Shown here piece after piece: positions 51,235 to 61,433 of a stretch of 64,000 bases of DNA. The translations under genes were made by a program, and so were the position numbers. Every line of letters begins with the position of its first letter. Position 1 is the first letter of the stretch. The stretch comes from Verrucomicrobiota bacterium (GTDB lineage Bacteria > Verrucomicrobiota > Verrucomicrobiia > Verrucomicrobiales > Verrucomicrobiaceae), in NCBI GenBank assembly GCA_017301975.1, contig JAFLEI010000018.1, positions 62,001-126,000 of the forward strand, written 5' to 3'. The notes beneath the pieces are model-generated. The model saw only the letters and a program-made list of their open reading frames with translations, had not been told where the DNA came from and ran no database searches.

Positions 51235-54200
51235 AGTGGCGCATCGCAGCCGATACCGGTGGCACATTCACAGATTGCCACGCACTCGACCCACAGGGTC
51301 GTGAGTCGCGCTGCAAAGTCCTCTCCACCGGCCATCTGCGCGCCATCTTAGCCAGCAGTACGAACATCCATGTTCGGCTTTCCGGCCAGCCTCCCCTGCC
51401 CGCCGGTTTCCTCGTTGGTTTTCAGATCAACGACGTTGGCAGCACAGAAGCCTGCACCATCACGGCCTTCAATCATGCCACGGGCGAGATCACACTCGAC
51501 ACCCCGACGTCCTGGCAAACCGGCACCCTGCTGGAACTCACCACTGGTGAGGAGGCTCCGGTTCTCGGCGCGCGCATCCTGACCAACACACCACCGGGCC
51601 GCGAGTTCCCTCCGCTCAATCTCCGCATCGCCACCACCCGCGCCACCAATGCGCTGCTGGAGCACAAAGGCGGCCGCATTGCTCTCTTCATCACCCGCGG
51701 ATTTGGCGATCTCCTGCAAATCGGCGATCAGCGCCGCAGCGATCTCTTCGCGCTGAAGCACGAACCGCGCGTGCTCTTCCACGAAATCGCCTGCGAAGTG
51801 CCTGAACGCCTCAGCATCTCTGGCGAAGTACTCGAACCCCTCGACGAAGCCCACGTGCGCTCTGCCGCACAGAATTGCATCGCGCAGGGAATCACCACCG
51901 CCGCCATCTCCCTGCTGCACGGTCACGCCCATCCGCAGCATGAGCTGCGCGTCGCCACCATCCTGCGCGAGTGCGGATTCACCCACCTCACGCTCTCGCA
52001 TCAGACCGCCGCCTTTGCCAAGCTCCTGCCACGCACCCAGAGCACCGTGGCGGATGCCTATCTGCACGCGCCCGTACAGTCATTCCTCAATGGCATCCGC
52101 CGCGTCTCGCCGGACATGCAGGTGATGACCAGCGCAGGCGGTCTCAAATCCGCCGATGACATCCGGCCCAAGGACATGCTGCTAAGCGGTCCTGCCGGAG
52201 GCGCCATCGGTGCCGCCAATGCCGCACGCCGCCTCGGCATCACCAAGATCATCACCTTCGACATGGGCGGCACCAGCACCGATGTGGCTCGCATCGACAC
52301 CCGCCCCGGCTACCGCTTCTCTCAAAATGTGGCCGGCATGCAGTTGCTCGCCCCCTGCGTCGCCATCAAAACCGTCGCCGCAGGTGGCGGCTCCATCTGC
52401 CACCTCACGCATCACGGCCTCGCCGTCGGCCCCCAAAGCGCAGGCTCCAATCCCGGCCCCGCCTGTTATGGCAAAGGCGGCCCGCTGACCATCACCGATG
52501 TCAATCTCCTCCTCGGTCGCTTCGATCCCTCACGCGCTCCGATCCCGCTCCATCTCGCCGCCGCACAGCAGCGCCTGACCGAACTCCATGCACAAACCGG
52601 CGGCACCAGCACCGAGGCGGAACTCCTCCAATCCCTCCTCCGCCTCGCCATCGAGCACATGACCGATGCCATCCGCCGCATCTCCATCGGCGAAGGTTTT
52701 GATCCCGCTGATCATGCCCTCCTCGCCTTTGGCGGCGCAGGCCCCCAGCACGCCTGCGCCGTGGCGGAAGCTCTCGGCATGCAGACGATCCTCGTCCCAG
52801 AGCATGCCGGCATCCTCAGCGCCGTCGGCTTGCAGGAGGCCGTCCCGGAACGCATCATCGAAAAGGAAATCCGTCTGCCTCTGGAAGTAGCACGAGCAAT
52901 CCTGCCAGCCGAACTCGCCGCTCTGCCACACGGAGAGCGCACCCAAATCGCCGAACTCCGCCTCAAAGGCCAGGACACACCACTGCAGGTGGAGTTTCAA
53001 GATCCCGCCGATCTGCCACAGCTCTACGCCGCTGTTTACGAGCGATTGTTTGGCTACAAACCACCTGCCAGTCGCGAGATCGAACTCGTCAGCCTGCGCA
53101 TCATTCTGCGCGAACCCCAGAGCACAACTCACGACGCCCCCCTTCACGCCCAGCCTCTCGAACCCGCCCCCACGTTGATCCAGGATGCCTTCAGCACCAT
53201 CGTCATCGCACCCGGCTGGCGCGTGGAAAAAGTCACAGGCTTTGGCCACGTGCTGCGCTGCGATCATGTGGCAGGCCCGCCTCCCACGCTGGGGCGCGAT
53301 CTGCTGCGCCATCGCTTCCATTCCATCGTCAGCGACATGGGCGCCCTCCTCTGCCGCACCGCCATCTCCACCAACATCCGCGAGCGCCTCGACTTCTCTT
53401 GCGCCTTGCTCGATCCCCACGGCCGCCTCCTCTCCAGCGCCCCGCACATCCCCGTGCATCTCGGTGCCTTGGGCGTCTGCGTGCGCGCAGTCGCACAAGC
53501 CATCGCCATGCAGCCTGGCGATACCATCATCACCAATCATCCCGCTTACGGTGGCTCTCATCTTCCTGATGTGACCCTCATCACGCCCGTGCATGATTCA
53601 AACAAGTCGCTCATCGGCTACATCGCCAATCGCGCACACCATGCGGAGATCGGCGGCATCACGCCCGGCTCCATGCCTGCCAATGCCACGCGCTTGATTG
53701 AGGAAGGCGTCGTCATCGCCCCACGCCATCTCATACGCGCTGGTATTTCCTGCTTTGACGAAATCACCACCCTGCTGACCTCCGCGGTCCACCCCACACG
53801 CAATCTCGCCGACAACCTCGCCGACTTGCATGCCCAGCTCGCCGCCAATCTCCACGGCGCAGAGCGACTGCGTGCGCTGTCAGACGACTCCTTGCAGGGC
53901 CTGATGCAGAGCATCCTCGATCATTCCGCCGAAGTGATGCGCTCACAAATCGACCGCCTGCCTGCTGCCATCTCCGCCGCTGAAAAACTCGATGACGGCT
54001 CCACCATCGCCGTCTCCATGCGCAAATCAGACGGCAAGCTAATTCTCGATTTCACCGGCACCTCAGGCGTGCATCCACGCAATCTCAATGCCACCACCGC
54101 CATCGTGCGCAGTGCCGTGCTCTACGTCATGCGCCTCATGCTCCAAGAGGACCTCCCTCTGAATGAAGGCCTGATGGAGCCCGTGGAAATAATCTGCCCC

Positions 54201-54794
54201 GAATCCCTGCTCAATCCCACCTTCACCGGCGATGCCTCACGCGATCCCGCCGTCGTCGGTGGCAATGTCGAAGTCAGCCAGCGCCTCGTCGACACCCTCA
54301 TCAAAGCCCTCGGCCTCCAGGCCTGCAGCCAGGGCACGATGAACAATTTCCTCTTCGGCGGTGCGGGCTTCGGCTACTACGAAACCATCGCAGGCGGCTC
54401 CGGTGCGGGAGATGGTTACCATGGGGCCAGCGCGCTGCACACGCACATGACCAACACCGCCATCACCGATCCCGAGATCATCGAGCAGCGCTACCCCGTG
54501 CGCCTCCGTCAGTTCGCCATCCGCCGCCACTCCGGCGGCATCGGCCAATGGCACGGCGGCGATGGCGTCATCCGCGAATTCGAATTCCTCGCCCCCCTCA
54601 CCGTCAGCCTCCTCACCCAGCATCGTGTAGAGTCCCCCTTCGGCCTCCACGGCGGCTCCCCCGGAAAACCCGGCCACCAAACCCTCCTGCGCGATGGCCA
54701 ATCAACAACACTCGACGGCTGCACCTCCTTTCCCGTCCAGCCCGAAGATCGCGTCCTCATCGAAACCCCCGGCGGCGGCGCCTGGGGCTCTTAA
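51231..54794 (+). CDS. 5-oxoprolinase / hydantoinase, fused HyuA-HyuB type
   Basis: 1187 residues from a GTG that overlaps the TPR stop. HyuA-N has IAADTGGTFTDCHA at the very start. The ASKHA-type ATPase centre has FDMGGTSTDVARID near residue 343, and GGGSICHL and FGGAGPQHAC follow. HyuB begins near 691 (LLRHRFHSIVSDMGALLCRT) and ends with GGIGQWHGGDGVIREFEFL and HGGSPGKPG. The fused order and length match ATP-dependent 5-oxoprolinases, slightly shorter than eukaryotic OPLAH. The likely reaction is ATP-driven opening of 5-oxoproline to glutamate, but hydantoin-type substrates cannot be excluded. A REP-like repeat overlaps its stop. Confidence 0.88.
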   Translation: MKWRIAADTGGTFTDCHALDPQGRESRCKVLSTGHLRAILASSTNIHVRLSGQPPLPAGFLVGFQINDVGSTEACTITAFNHATGEITLDTPTSWQTGTLLELTTGEEAPVLGARILTNTPPGREFPPLNLRIATTRATNALLEHKGGRIALFITRGFGDLLQIGDQRRSDLFALKHEPRVLFHEIACEVPERLSISGEVLEPLDEAHVRSAAQNCIAQGITTAAISLLHGHAHPQHELRVATILRECGFTHLTLSHQTAAFAKLLPRTQSTVADAYLHAPVQSFLNGIRRVSPDMQVMTSAGGLKSADDIRPKDMLLSGPAGGAIGAANAARRLGITKIITFDMGGTSTDVARIDTRPGYRFSQNVAGMQLLAPCVAIKTVAAGGGSICHLTHHGLAVGPQSAGSNPGPACYGKGGPLTITDVNLLLGRFDPSRAPIPLHLAAAQQRLTELHAQTGGTSTEAELLQSLLRLAIEHMTDAIRRISIGEGFDPADHALLAFGGAGPQHACAVAEALGMQTILVPEHAGILSAVGLQEAVPERIIEKEIRLPLEVARAILPAELAALPHGERTQIAELRLKGQDTPLQVEFQDPADLPQLYAAVYERLFGYKPPASREIELVSLRIILREPQSTTHDAPLHAQPLEPAPTLIQDAFSTIVIAPGWRVEKVTGFGHVLRCDHVAGPPPTLGRDLLRHRFHSIVSDMGALLCRTAISTNIRERLDFSCALLDPHGRLLSSAPHIPVHLGALGVCVRAVAQAIAMQPGDTIITNHPAYGGSHLPDVTLITPVHDSNKSLIGYIANRAHHAEIGGITPGSMPANATRLIEEGVVIAPRHLIRAGISCFDEITTLLTSAVHPTRNLADNLADLHAQLAANLHGAERLRALSDDSLQGLMQSILDHSAEVMRSQIDRLPAAISAAEKLDDGSTIAVSMRKSDGKLILDFTGTSGVHPRNLNATTAIVRSAVLYVMRLMLQEDLPLNEGLMEPVEIICPESLLNPTFTGDASRDPAVVGGNVEVSQRLVDTLIKALGLQACSQGTMNNFLFGGAGFGYYETIAGGSGAGDGYHGASALHTHMTNTAITDPEIIEQRYPVRLRQFAIRRHSGGIGQWHGGDGVIREFEFLAPLTVSLLTQHRVESPFGLHGGSPGKPGHQTLLRDGQSTTLDGCTSFPVQPEDRVLIETPGGGAWGS

Positions 54795-54826
54795 AAAAGT
54801 ACTCCCGAGCTTTAGCTCGTTCTGGA
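54793..54826 (+). repeat. REP-like repeat after the 5-oxoprolinase gene
   Basis: AAAAAAGTACTCCCGAGCTT followed by TAGCTCGTTCTGGA. The copy starts inside the TAA stop codon and lies between convergent genes. Confidence 0.85.
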
Positions 54827-54884
54827 ATGCGCCCATGACTCCCAGCGTAAGCAACACCTCACAGCCACCTGATTCACCAGCGCC

Positions 54885-56345
54885 TCACGGCTTCTTCTTC
54901 CCCGCCACCACCGTCAGCCACGGATGCGTGTCCGTCATGATCAGCAAATCCCCGCGCGGCTCCGTAAACGGCACTGCATAGCTCGCCGTCACCGTCTGCA
55001 CCGCATCCGGAGCGCTCGTCACAATCTCCACGGCAAACGGGGCCTGATTCGCCACCACCTCCGCAGTCGCCTTCAGCGTCAGCTTCACCTCGCCACCCTT
55101 CGCCGGCACATCTACACCCTCCGCCGTGACTCCCGACGGCAGTGGCACCGCCTGTGCTTTGATCTTCCCTGCAAAGGTGCCGTTCGTCTTCACCGTGACC
55201 TTCACCTCCACCGTCTTCCCAGCCTCCAGCCGATAAGCATGCGTATCCAGCGTGGCAGCGAGCGACGGCACAAAAGGCTTCACCGTCAGCTCATACACAT
55301 GCTCCGCACTGCCATGGTGGAACCGGTCGGCAACGATCAGTTTAAACTCGCCGTCCTTCGGCGCCTTCCAGCGCAGCGTCGGGTCCAGGCTGTCCTTGTC
55401 GGCATCATCCGCCTGCTGCAAAGATTTGCCCGTCTCATCCTCGATCCGCATCGTGGCATCCAGCAGGCTGCGAATGCGCTGCGCGCGCACGCTGATCTGC
55501 AAATCATCCCCCTTCTTCGCGGCGAACGTGTAGGCATCCTCTTCGCCCGCCTTGCTGATGCAGCCATTGACCACCGCAGGCAGCGTGAGTTTCCCCGGCT
55601 CGCTCAAAGCCACTGCTGCCTTCGCTTCGTCCGTCACCATCAGCCGATACACATGAGCGGCGCTGCCCTTGAGGGAAACATCGGCCGCAGGCGGATGCGC
55701 AAACGCAAAAAGCTGCACAAACAAAGTGCCGTCAGCAGCAGGTGTGTATTCAATGCGCGGATCAAGATTGTGCGTGTCATGCCCGGCCGCGATTTCGACA
55801 CCGCGATCGTTCAACAGCCGCATCGCAGGGTCCATGGGTGAACCCAGGGCGTAGCCATGCAGGTCAAACCGGATGCCTTTTCCCTTCTGTGCCCGGATGG
55901 CGAAAGTGTCCACATCGCCCGCCTTCTCCAGCACCCCGTTGAAGGTCGCATTCATCTTGCCTTCAGTCTTCCTGGCATCGGCCAGCGTGTCATTGGGCTC
56001 CTTTTCCAGCACCTCCTCAAACTTGCCCACTTCCACGATGCGCGGCGGCGAGGCATCGGCTTCGTTGTACAGCCTGATCAGGCACGGTCCCGGCACAGCA
56101 TCTTTGGCGATGTTCAGAAAGAACTTCTTCGGCTTGTCGCCGCCCAGCACCACCACATGTGGATCGCTGCTCCAGACCAGCGGCGTTTCTTTCTCCAGCC
56201 CCTTGCCGCTCACCAGAGTCTCCACCCGGCCGCCAATCTGTCCGCCCGCAGGATACAGACTCTCAAATGCGAGCGGAGCTGCAAGCGCCGAACTGACCAG
56301 CATAGAATTCAGAACGACCACGGCCAGCGCACTGCGGCCATTCAT
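54885..56345 (-). CDS. Secreted pre-peptidase-like beta-domain protein
   Basis: 486 residues from the ATG at 56345, which begins a signal peptide (SALAVVVLNSMLVSSALA). An ATG at 56384 overlapping the upstream stop (TGATG) is the alternative and would add 13 residues. After a first Ig-like domain (YPAGGQIGGRVETLVSGKGL), two units have the pre-peptidase C-terminal pattern: EKEPNDTLADA with KAGDVDTFAIRAQKG, and KAGEEDAYTFAAKKGDDLQI. An Ig-like tail follows. No protease domain is seen. In PVC genomes such proteins accompany DUF1501/DUF1549 pairs; the role is unknown, probably binding outside the cytoplasm. Confidence 0.8.
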   Translation of the reverse strand: MNGRSALAVVVLNSMLVSSALAAPLAFESLYPAGGQIGGRVETLVSGKGLEKETPLVWSSDPHVVVLGGDKPKKFFLNIAKDAVPGPCLIRLYNEADASPPRIVEVGKFEEVLEKEPNDTLADARKTEGKMNATFNGVLEKAGDVDTFAIRAQKGKGIRFDLHGYALGSPMDPAMRLLNDRGVEIAAGHDTHNLDPRIEYTPAADGTLFVQLFAFAHPPAADVSLKGSAAHVYRLMVTDEAKAAVALSEPGKLTLPAVVNGCISKAGEEDAYTFAAKKGDDLQISVRAQRIRSLLDATMRIEDETGKSLQQADDADKDSLDPTLRWKAPKDGEFKLIVADRFHHGSAEHVYELTVKPFVPSLAATLDTHAYRLEAGKTVEVKVTVKTNGTFAGKIKAQAVPLPSGVTAEGVDVPAKGGEVKLTLKATAEVVANQAPFAVEIVTSAPDAVQTVTASYAVPFTEPRGDLLIMTDTHPWLTVVAGKKKP

Positions 56346-56383
56346 CGTTCTGCATTCGTCATGATTCGACAGTTCCTGGCGCA

Positions 56384-57724
56384 TCACGCAAACAGCTCGC
56401 GGATGGGCCTGCCGCCGTTGATCAGCTGCACCGGGCGTCCGCTGCTGGTGTGCAGTACCTGATGCGGATCAATGCCAAGCTTGTTATAAAGCGTCACGGC
56501 AAAATCTTCCGGCGAATAGATGTTGTCGCTGGCGTAGTAGCCCTTCGGATCGGTGGCACCGACAATGCCGCCGCGTGGGACTCCTGCGCCTGCGAAGAGA
56601 ATGTTCATCGCGCCTGGCCAGTGGTCGCGGCCCGAGTCTTTGTTGATCTTCGGCGTGCGTCCAAATTCTCCCAGTGCAACGACCAGCGTGCTTTCCAGCA
56701 GGCCGCGGCGGTCAAGATCGGTGATCAGCCCGGCCATCCCCTGGTCAAACTTGTTCATGAACTCACCTTTGCAGGTCTTGAACAGATCGCGGTGATGATC
56801 CCAGCCACCGTAGTTCACTGTGACAAACGGCACGCCCACTTCCACAAGACGACGTGCCAGCAGCATCCGCTGCCCCACATCATTGCGGCCGTAGAGATCC
56901 CGCGTCTTCTCATCTTCCAGAGAAATATCGAAGGCTTCCTGCGCCGGTTTCGAGGCGATCAAATCCACGGCCTGGCCATAGAAGGTGTCAAAGCTCACCG
57001 CGGGATCTTCCGCCACGGCATCATTCAGACGCTTCATGCGGTCCAGCGAGTGGCGCAGATCACGGCGCGCAAGCCCGCGTGCATCAGAAATCTCAGAAGG
57101 CAGCACCACGTCGCGCACCTTGAAGCCCTTTGCGTTCGGATCACCACCGGCCACGAACGGTGCATGCTCCGCGCCGAGGAAATTCGGACCGCCGCTGCGG
57201 GTAATGCTCGGCAGTGTCATGTAGGCGGGCAGGCCATTTTTGATGCCACGCTTGTAGCTCACCACGCTGCCAAAAGACGGATGAAAGGTCACAAAAGCAC
57301 CGCAACCCACCGGCACCGGTGTCGGCGCGCCCGTCATCATGTAGTGATTGCCACCACCATGGTTCGGATCCTTGTGCGTCACGCTGCGCAGCACGGTGAA
57401 CTTGTCCGCCGCCTTGGCCAGATGCGGCACACTTTCAGAGAAACGCACCCCTGGAACGCTGGTCGGGATCGTGCCCAGTGAACCACGGATCTCACTCGGA
57501 GCATCCGGCTTCGGATCAAACATCTCGTAGTGAGAAGGTCCGCCATCCAGCCACACGAGAATGCAGTTCACAGGCCGTGACATCGAAGGCTGCGGAGCCT
57601 GCGCCGCCATGGCCCTTGCACGCAGCAGATCCGTAAAGCCCAAGCCTCCACCGGCAGCGGTGAGACCGAGCTTCAAAAAATCACGCCGCATGTGACCGGC
57701 GCAGTTGTGAGTGATACGTGACAT
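56384..57724 (-). CDS. Tat-exported DUF1501 protein
   Basis: 446 residues from the ATG at 57724; a GTG seven codons upstream is possible. HMRRDFLKLGLTAAGGGLGF is a twin-arginine signal. The mature part has the DUF1501 order ILVWLDGGPSHYEMFDPKPD, RSVTHKDPNHGGGNHYMMTG, VNYGGWDHHRDLF and VVALGEFGRTPKINKDSGRD. This is an alkaline-phosphatase/sulfatase-like fold, and the conserved Asp and His residues could bind metal. The family is expanded in Planctomycetes and Verrucomicrobia, and its activity is unsettled. It sits between the PSD1 cytochrome gene and the pre-peptidase-like gene, an arrangement seen repeatedly in PVC genomes. Confidence 0.9.
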   Translation of the reverse strand: MSRITHNCAGHMRRDFLKLGLTAAGGGLGFTDLLRARAMAAQAPQPSMSRPVNCILVWLDGGPSHYEMFDPKPDAPSEIRGSLGTIPTSVPGVRFSESVPHLAKAADKFTVLRSVTHKDPNHGGGNHYMMTGAPTPVPVGCGAFVTFHPSFGSVVSYKRGIKNGLPAYMTLPSITRSGGPNFLGAEHAPFVAGGDPNAKGFKVRDVVLPSEISDARGLARRDLRHSLDRMKRLNDAVAEDPAVSFDTFYGQAVDLIASKPAQEAFDISLEDEKTRDLYGRNDVGQRMLLARRLVEVGVPFVTVNYGGWDHHRDLFKTCKGEFMNKFDQGMAGLITDLDRRGLLESTLVVALGEFGRTPKINKDSGRDHWPGAMNILFAGAGVPRGGIVGATDPKGYYASDNIYSPEDFAVTLYNKLGIDPHQVLHTSSGRPVQLINGGRPIRELFA

Positions 57725-57799
57725 GGGTGAATCGATGCGAGACACTGAAATTACGCCCCACCTAGGGGATTCTTGCGAAATCGAACAAAAGTATCGGTT

Positions 57800-60700
57800 T
57801 CAGTGATTAAACACAAACTCCGCCGAATTCAGCAAACTCCACAGCACATCCTCAATCGCTGCCTGGCGGTTCGCCACGCCCACATCCAGCGCCTTCCCTG
57901 CGATCGCCACCTCTTCGGCGGTGGGCAGGCGTGAGTAGCAGGCAAGGTAAAGCTCCTCCATGATCTGCTCCGGCTTGAGGTCGCTTTTGGCCAGCCGTGT
58001 CACGCGGCCTTTGCTGCTGATCAGCATTTCCTGCAGCTTCGTCGAATTCATCAGATGCAGCGCCTGCACCACGCTGGGTTTGGCATCGCGTTCGCAGGGG
58101 CATTCGGAGCTGGCATTGGGGCGGCCAAAGGCGTCCATGAACTGGCTTTCCAGCTTGTGATTCCACGTCTGCTTCGCCAGCGCATCCGATGGCATGCCGG
58201 AGAAAGTTTCATGGACTTCGGTGACTTCGCACACAGCATCCAGCAGCGTTTCCGCAGGCAGTCGGCGACGGTAGCTGCGGCTGTAGTTCTTCAAATCGGC
58301 GATGTTCGTCTCGTTCGGCAGGCTGCTGAGGCGATAAGTCTGCGACAGCATGATGTTGCGCATGAGGTGCTTCAAATCATAGCCATGCTTCACGAAATCC
58401 TGCGCCAGCCAGTCAAGCAGTGGTCCGTTGGTCGGCGGGTTCGAGGCGCGGAAGTCATCCACAGGATCAACAATGCCGCGTCCCATGAAGCTGGACCACA
58501 CGCGGTTCACGACGGCAGGCGCAAAGTAAGGATTGTGCGGATTGGTCATCCAGTCCGCCAGCACGGCACGCGGATCCTGCGTTTCAGCGATGGTGATCTC
58601 CTTGTCGGCAGGCGGGCGAGGCTTCAGCGTGGCCTTGGTCACCGGATGCTCAATACCCGCGTTGCCCGGCGCAAACCACATCTGCTCCGGCTCACCGCTG
58701 ATCGGCGCAGAGATTCCCTGCCCCTTGCGCTTCATCTGTGTGAAGAACGCGGCCATCTGATAATAGTCGGTCATGTCCCACTTCTCCGTCGGGTGGTGAT
58801 GGCACTTCGCGCATTCAAGACGCACGCCAAGGAAAATCTGTCCCACAAACGTCGCCGCATCCACAGGCTCACGTTTGTCGCGCCAGACCGCCACAGGCCC
58901 GTCCTGATGCGTGTTGCCCTGCGCCGTGAGGAGTTCGCGCACAAAGCGGTCCCAGGGCTTGTTCTCGCGGAAACTTTGGCGGATCCACTGATCCAGCAGA
59001 TAAACCGGCTTTACGCCCACACGCGAAGGATTCGGACGAATCAGGTCCCCCCACTTGATGGCCCAGTGGTCGGCCCACTCGGGGCGCTGCAGTAATGCCT
59101 CCACCCATTGCTCATGCTTCTTGGGATCCTTGTTCGCAGCAAAAGCGCGCGCCTCCTCCACCGTTGGCAGCATGCCGATGGCATCCAGCGTCGTGCGGCG
59201 CAGGAACTCCGCATCCGTGCAGGTGTCGCTGGGCAGATGGCCAAGCTTTTGCAGGCGCGCATACACAAGTTTGTCGATCTCATTGCGCACGGTCAGCTTC
59301 GCGTAGCTCTCCGGCGGCAGCAGTTTGTCCGCCGGCACCGCCACACGCGAGATGGCCACCATCCCCATGTAACGCGCCACGATGACCGTCTCACCGCTCT
59401 CATTCGTGGTCTTCATATGACCGTCTTCATCCACGGCGGCGATGGCTTTCTCGGACGAAATATAATCCGTCAGCCCCGTCACATCACGGGTCGTTCCATT
59501 GCTGTATTTAGCCGTGACCTTCAAAGCGCCCGCTTCATTCTTGCGATACGTCTTTTCAGCAGGCACCACCTCGATGCCCGTGAGCGCAGGCTGGCCGGGT
59601 GTTTCATACGGCATGCCCTGCCGAATCCATTCCGCGATGGTCTTCGCCGACTCGGAGTCCGGCTCAAATCGCTGCCCCCCTTCATGCTGCACACGCACCG
59701 TGGATTTTTGCAGCAGCAGGCTGTCTTCCGGCAAAGCCGGAAACACCCGCCGGCCACGCGAGTCCTTCACCAGCTCCATGTAGTCCCCCTTCGGATCGAA
59801 GGCGAAAATGGAAAGCTTGAATCCCGCCTGTCCAGACGACTTCGCATGGCAGCTCCCCAGATTGCACCCCGCCTTGCTGAGCACCGGCAGGATGTCCTGC
59901 GTGAACGACAGAGCCTTGGGATTCGGCGTCGCAGGCGCAGCTGCAGGGCCGTTCAGTTTCGTGACCTTCAGCTTCTCATCAATCTGGAAGACATCGCCCG
60001 CATCGGTGGCGGCATAGACATTCTTGCCATCCGCGGTCATCACAGCCGCATTCGGCACGTCTTCGAGCGTACCGATCTTCTTGTCCGTCCCCGAAGTGAA
60101 GGCAAGCCGCACCCCGTCGTGCGTCTTCAAGTCCGTCACTCCATGCACGGTGCCATTGTCATTGAAATAGGTCAGTTTGGTGGAGTCCGGCGACCACAGC
60201 AGCGCGTTCACTGGATAAGTTTTATCCCCCAGCAGCATGATCATTTCCTTGCTGGCGATGTCCCAGACTTTCAGGTCCTTGTCCGCGCTGCCGGTAGCCA
60301 GCCACTTGCCATCCGCGCTGAATCCCAGCGCCACAATGTGCCCCACATGCCCCTCGATCTTGGCCGTTTCCTTCAGCGTGGCCGCATCCCAGACCTTGGC
60401 CTGATTGTCCGCACCGCCAGTCGCGATCTGCTTGCCATCACGGCTCATGACCAGGCTCAACACATTGTCCGCATGAGCCTCGACCGTCTGCGCAGGTTTC
60501 GGATCGCCAAGTTTCCAGCGGTGCAGCACGCCCTTAAAACTCGTGGCTCCGTCCGCCAGGATCAGCGTGGCATTGTCCGGCAGAAACACCGCACCCGTGA
60601 CACGCCCTTCCAGTGGTGCTGTCAAAGTGTGCGCGACTTCCCACGTCGGAGCCTTCCATACCAATACGCTCCGGTAACCACCCGCCGCCAGCAGCGAACC

Positions 60701-61276
60701 ATCCGCATTCCACGCCAGCGACTGCACCACATCCTTGTGGCCTTCCAGCGTCGCCACCACCGGCGCATCCTTCGCGGTCAAATCACGGATCAGCACCCGG
60801 TTGCCCCGTCCCACAGCCAGGCGTTTTCCATCCGCGCTCAGCGCCATCGCCGCTGCGGGCGTGTGACTTGCTGGCAGCGCCGCCAGTTTGTCCGCAGGCG
60901 TCAGTTCACCGAATTTCTTCAGCGCCGCGTCATCCCACGGTGCCCCCGCATTCACCCAGGCCTTCAGCAAATTGATCTGCTTTTCCGGCATCTGCTTCTT
61001 CGGCGGCATGTGCGCATCGCCCGGATCATTCAGCGCCTGGATCAGCGCACTGTGGTCCGCATCCCCGGCGACCATGGCCGCACCATTTTCGCCGCCCTTC
61101 AGACTCAGTTCACGCGTCTCCAGCGACAGTCCGCCCTTCTTCTTCTCCGCATTGTGGCAGCCGAGGCACTGCGTCTTCAGCAGCCCCATCGCCTGTGCAG
61201 GATGCACCTTCGCCACCTCCGCTGTGAGAGAGGAGGTGAACAAAAGAAACATAAAGGCATGGCGGCAGTGGATCAT
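57800..61276 (-). CDS. PSCyt1-WD40-DUF1549-DUF1553 cytochrome protein
   Basis: 1158 residues with signal peptide (HAFMFLLFTSSLTAEV). Domains in order: PSCyt1 (about 25-115) with heme site CLGCH and AHMPPKKQMPEKQINLLKAW; about six WD40 blades (125-430: GHKDVVQSLAWNADGS, GHVGHIVALGFSADGKW); a second heme-like segment AGCNLGSCHAKSSGQAGFKL with CX4CH spacing (near 465); a Big_2-like Ig domain; DUF1549 (NEIDKLVYARLQ onward); and DUF1553 ending near the C-terminus (ADWMTNPHNPYFAPAVVNR). It is probably a periplasmic electron-transfer protein working with the DUF1501 product encoded 75 bases downstream. The insertion of a WD40 propeller in this family is a known variant, not the majority form. Confidence 0.9.
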   Translation of the reverse strand: MIHCRHAFMFLLFTSSLTAEVAKVHPAQAMGLLKTQCLGCHNAEKKKGGLSLETRELSLKGGENGAAMVAGDADHSALIQALNDPGDAHMPPKKQMPEKQINLLKAWVNAGAPWDDAALKKFGELTPADKLAALPASHTPAAAMALSADGKRLAVGRGNRVLIRDLTAKDAPVVATLEGHKDVVQSLAWNADGSLLAAGGYRSVLVWKAPTWEVAHTLTAPLEGRVTGAVFLPDNATLILADGATSFKGVLHRWKLGDPKPAQTVEAHADNVLSLVMSRDGKQIATGGADNQAKVWDAATLKETAKIEGHVGHIVALGFSADGKWLATGSADKDLKVWDIASKEMIMLLGDKTYPVNALLWSPDSTKLTYFNDNGTVHGVTDLKTHDGVRLAFTSGTDKKIGTLEDVPNAAVMTADGKNVYAATDAGDVFQIDEKLKVTKLNGPAAAPATPNPKALSFTQDILPVLSKAGCNLGSCHAKSSGQAGFKLSIFAFDPKGDYMELVKDSRGRRVFPALPEDSLLLQKSTVRVQHEGGQRFEPDSESAKTIAEWIRQGMPYETPGQPALTGIEVVPAEKTYRKNEAGALKVTAKYSNGTTRDVTGLTDYISSEKAIAAVDEDGHMKTTNESGETVIVARYMGMVAISRVAVPADKLLPPESYAKLTVRNEIDKLVYARLQKLGHLPSDTCTDAEFLRRTTLDAIGMLPTVEEARAFAANKDPKKHEQWVEALLQRPEWADHWAIKWGDLIRPNPSRVGVKPVYLLDQWIRQSFRENKPWDRFVRELLTAQGNTHQDGPVAVWRDKREPVDAATFVGQIFLGVRLECAKCHHHPTEKWDMTDYYQMAAFFTQMKRKGQGISAPISGEPEQMWFAPGNAGIEHPVTKATLKPRPPADKEITIAETQDPRAVLADWMTNPHNPYFAPAVVNRVWSSFMGRGIVDPVDDFRASNPPTNGPLLDWLAQDFVKHGYDLKHLMRNIMLSQTYRLSSLPNETNIADLKNYSRSYRRRLPAETLLDAVCEVTEVHETFSGMPSDALAKQTWNHKLESQFMDAFGRPNASSECPCERDAKPSVVQALHLMNSTKLQEMLISSKGRVTRLAKSDLKPEQIMEELYLACYSRLPTAEEVAIAGKALDVGVANRQAAIEDVLWSLLNSAEFVFNH

Positions 61277-61316
61277 GAGCTGCGCAAATTACGGGCAAAC
61301 CAGCGCGTCTCTTACC

Positions 61317-61383
61317 AAAGTACTCGCGAGCTTCAGCCCGCCTCCGGAAAAGTACTCGCGAGCTTTAGCTCGCTTCCGGAAAG
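61317..61383 (+). repeat. Two tandem REP-like repeats
   Basis: Direct copies at about 61317-61350 (one arm altered, CTTCAGCCCG) and 61348-61383 (full core). They lie upstream of the PSD1 cytochrome gene and downstream of the membrane acyltransferase gene. Confidence 0.85.
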
Positions 61384-61404
61384 GGTGCGCGTGACGCCCA
61401 TGCC

Positions 61405-61433
61405 CCCGAATGAGCGGAAGCTCACGAGCGCTT
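61405..61433 (-). repeat. Degenerate REP-like repeat overlapping the acyltransferase 3' end
   Basis: On the minus strand, AAGCGCTCGTGAGCTTCCGC follows the family pattern with a few changes. Its TGA is the stop codon of the gene at 61422-62399. Confidence 0.6.
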
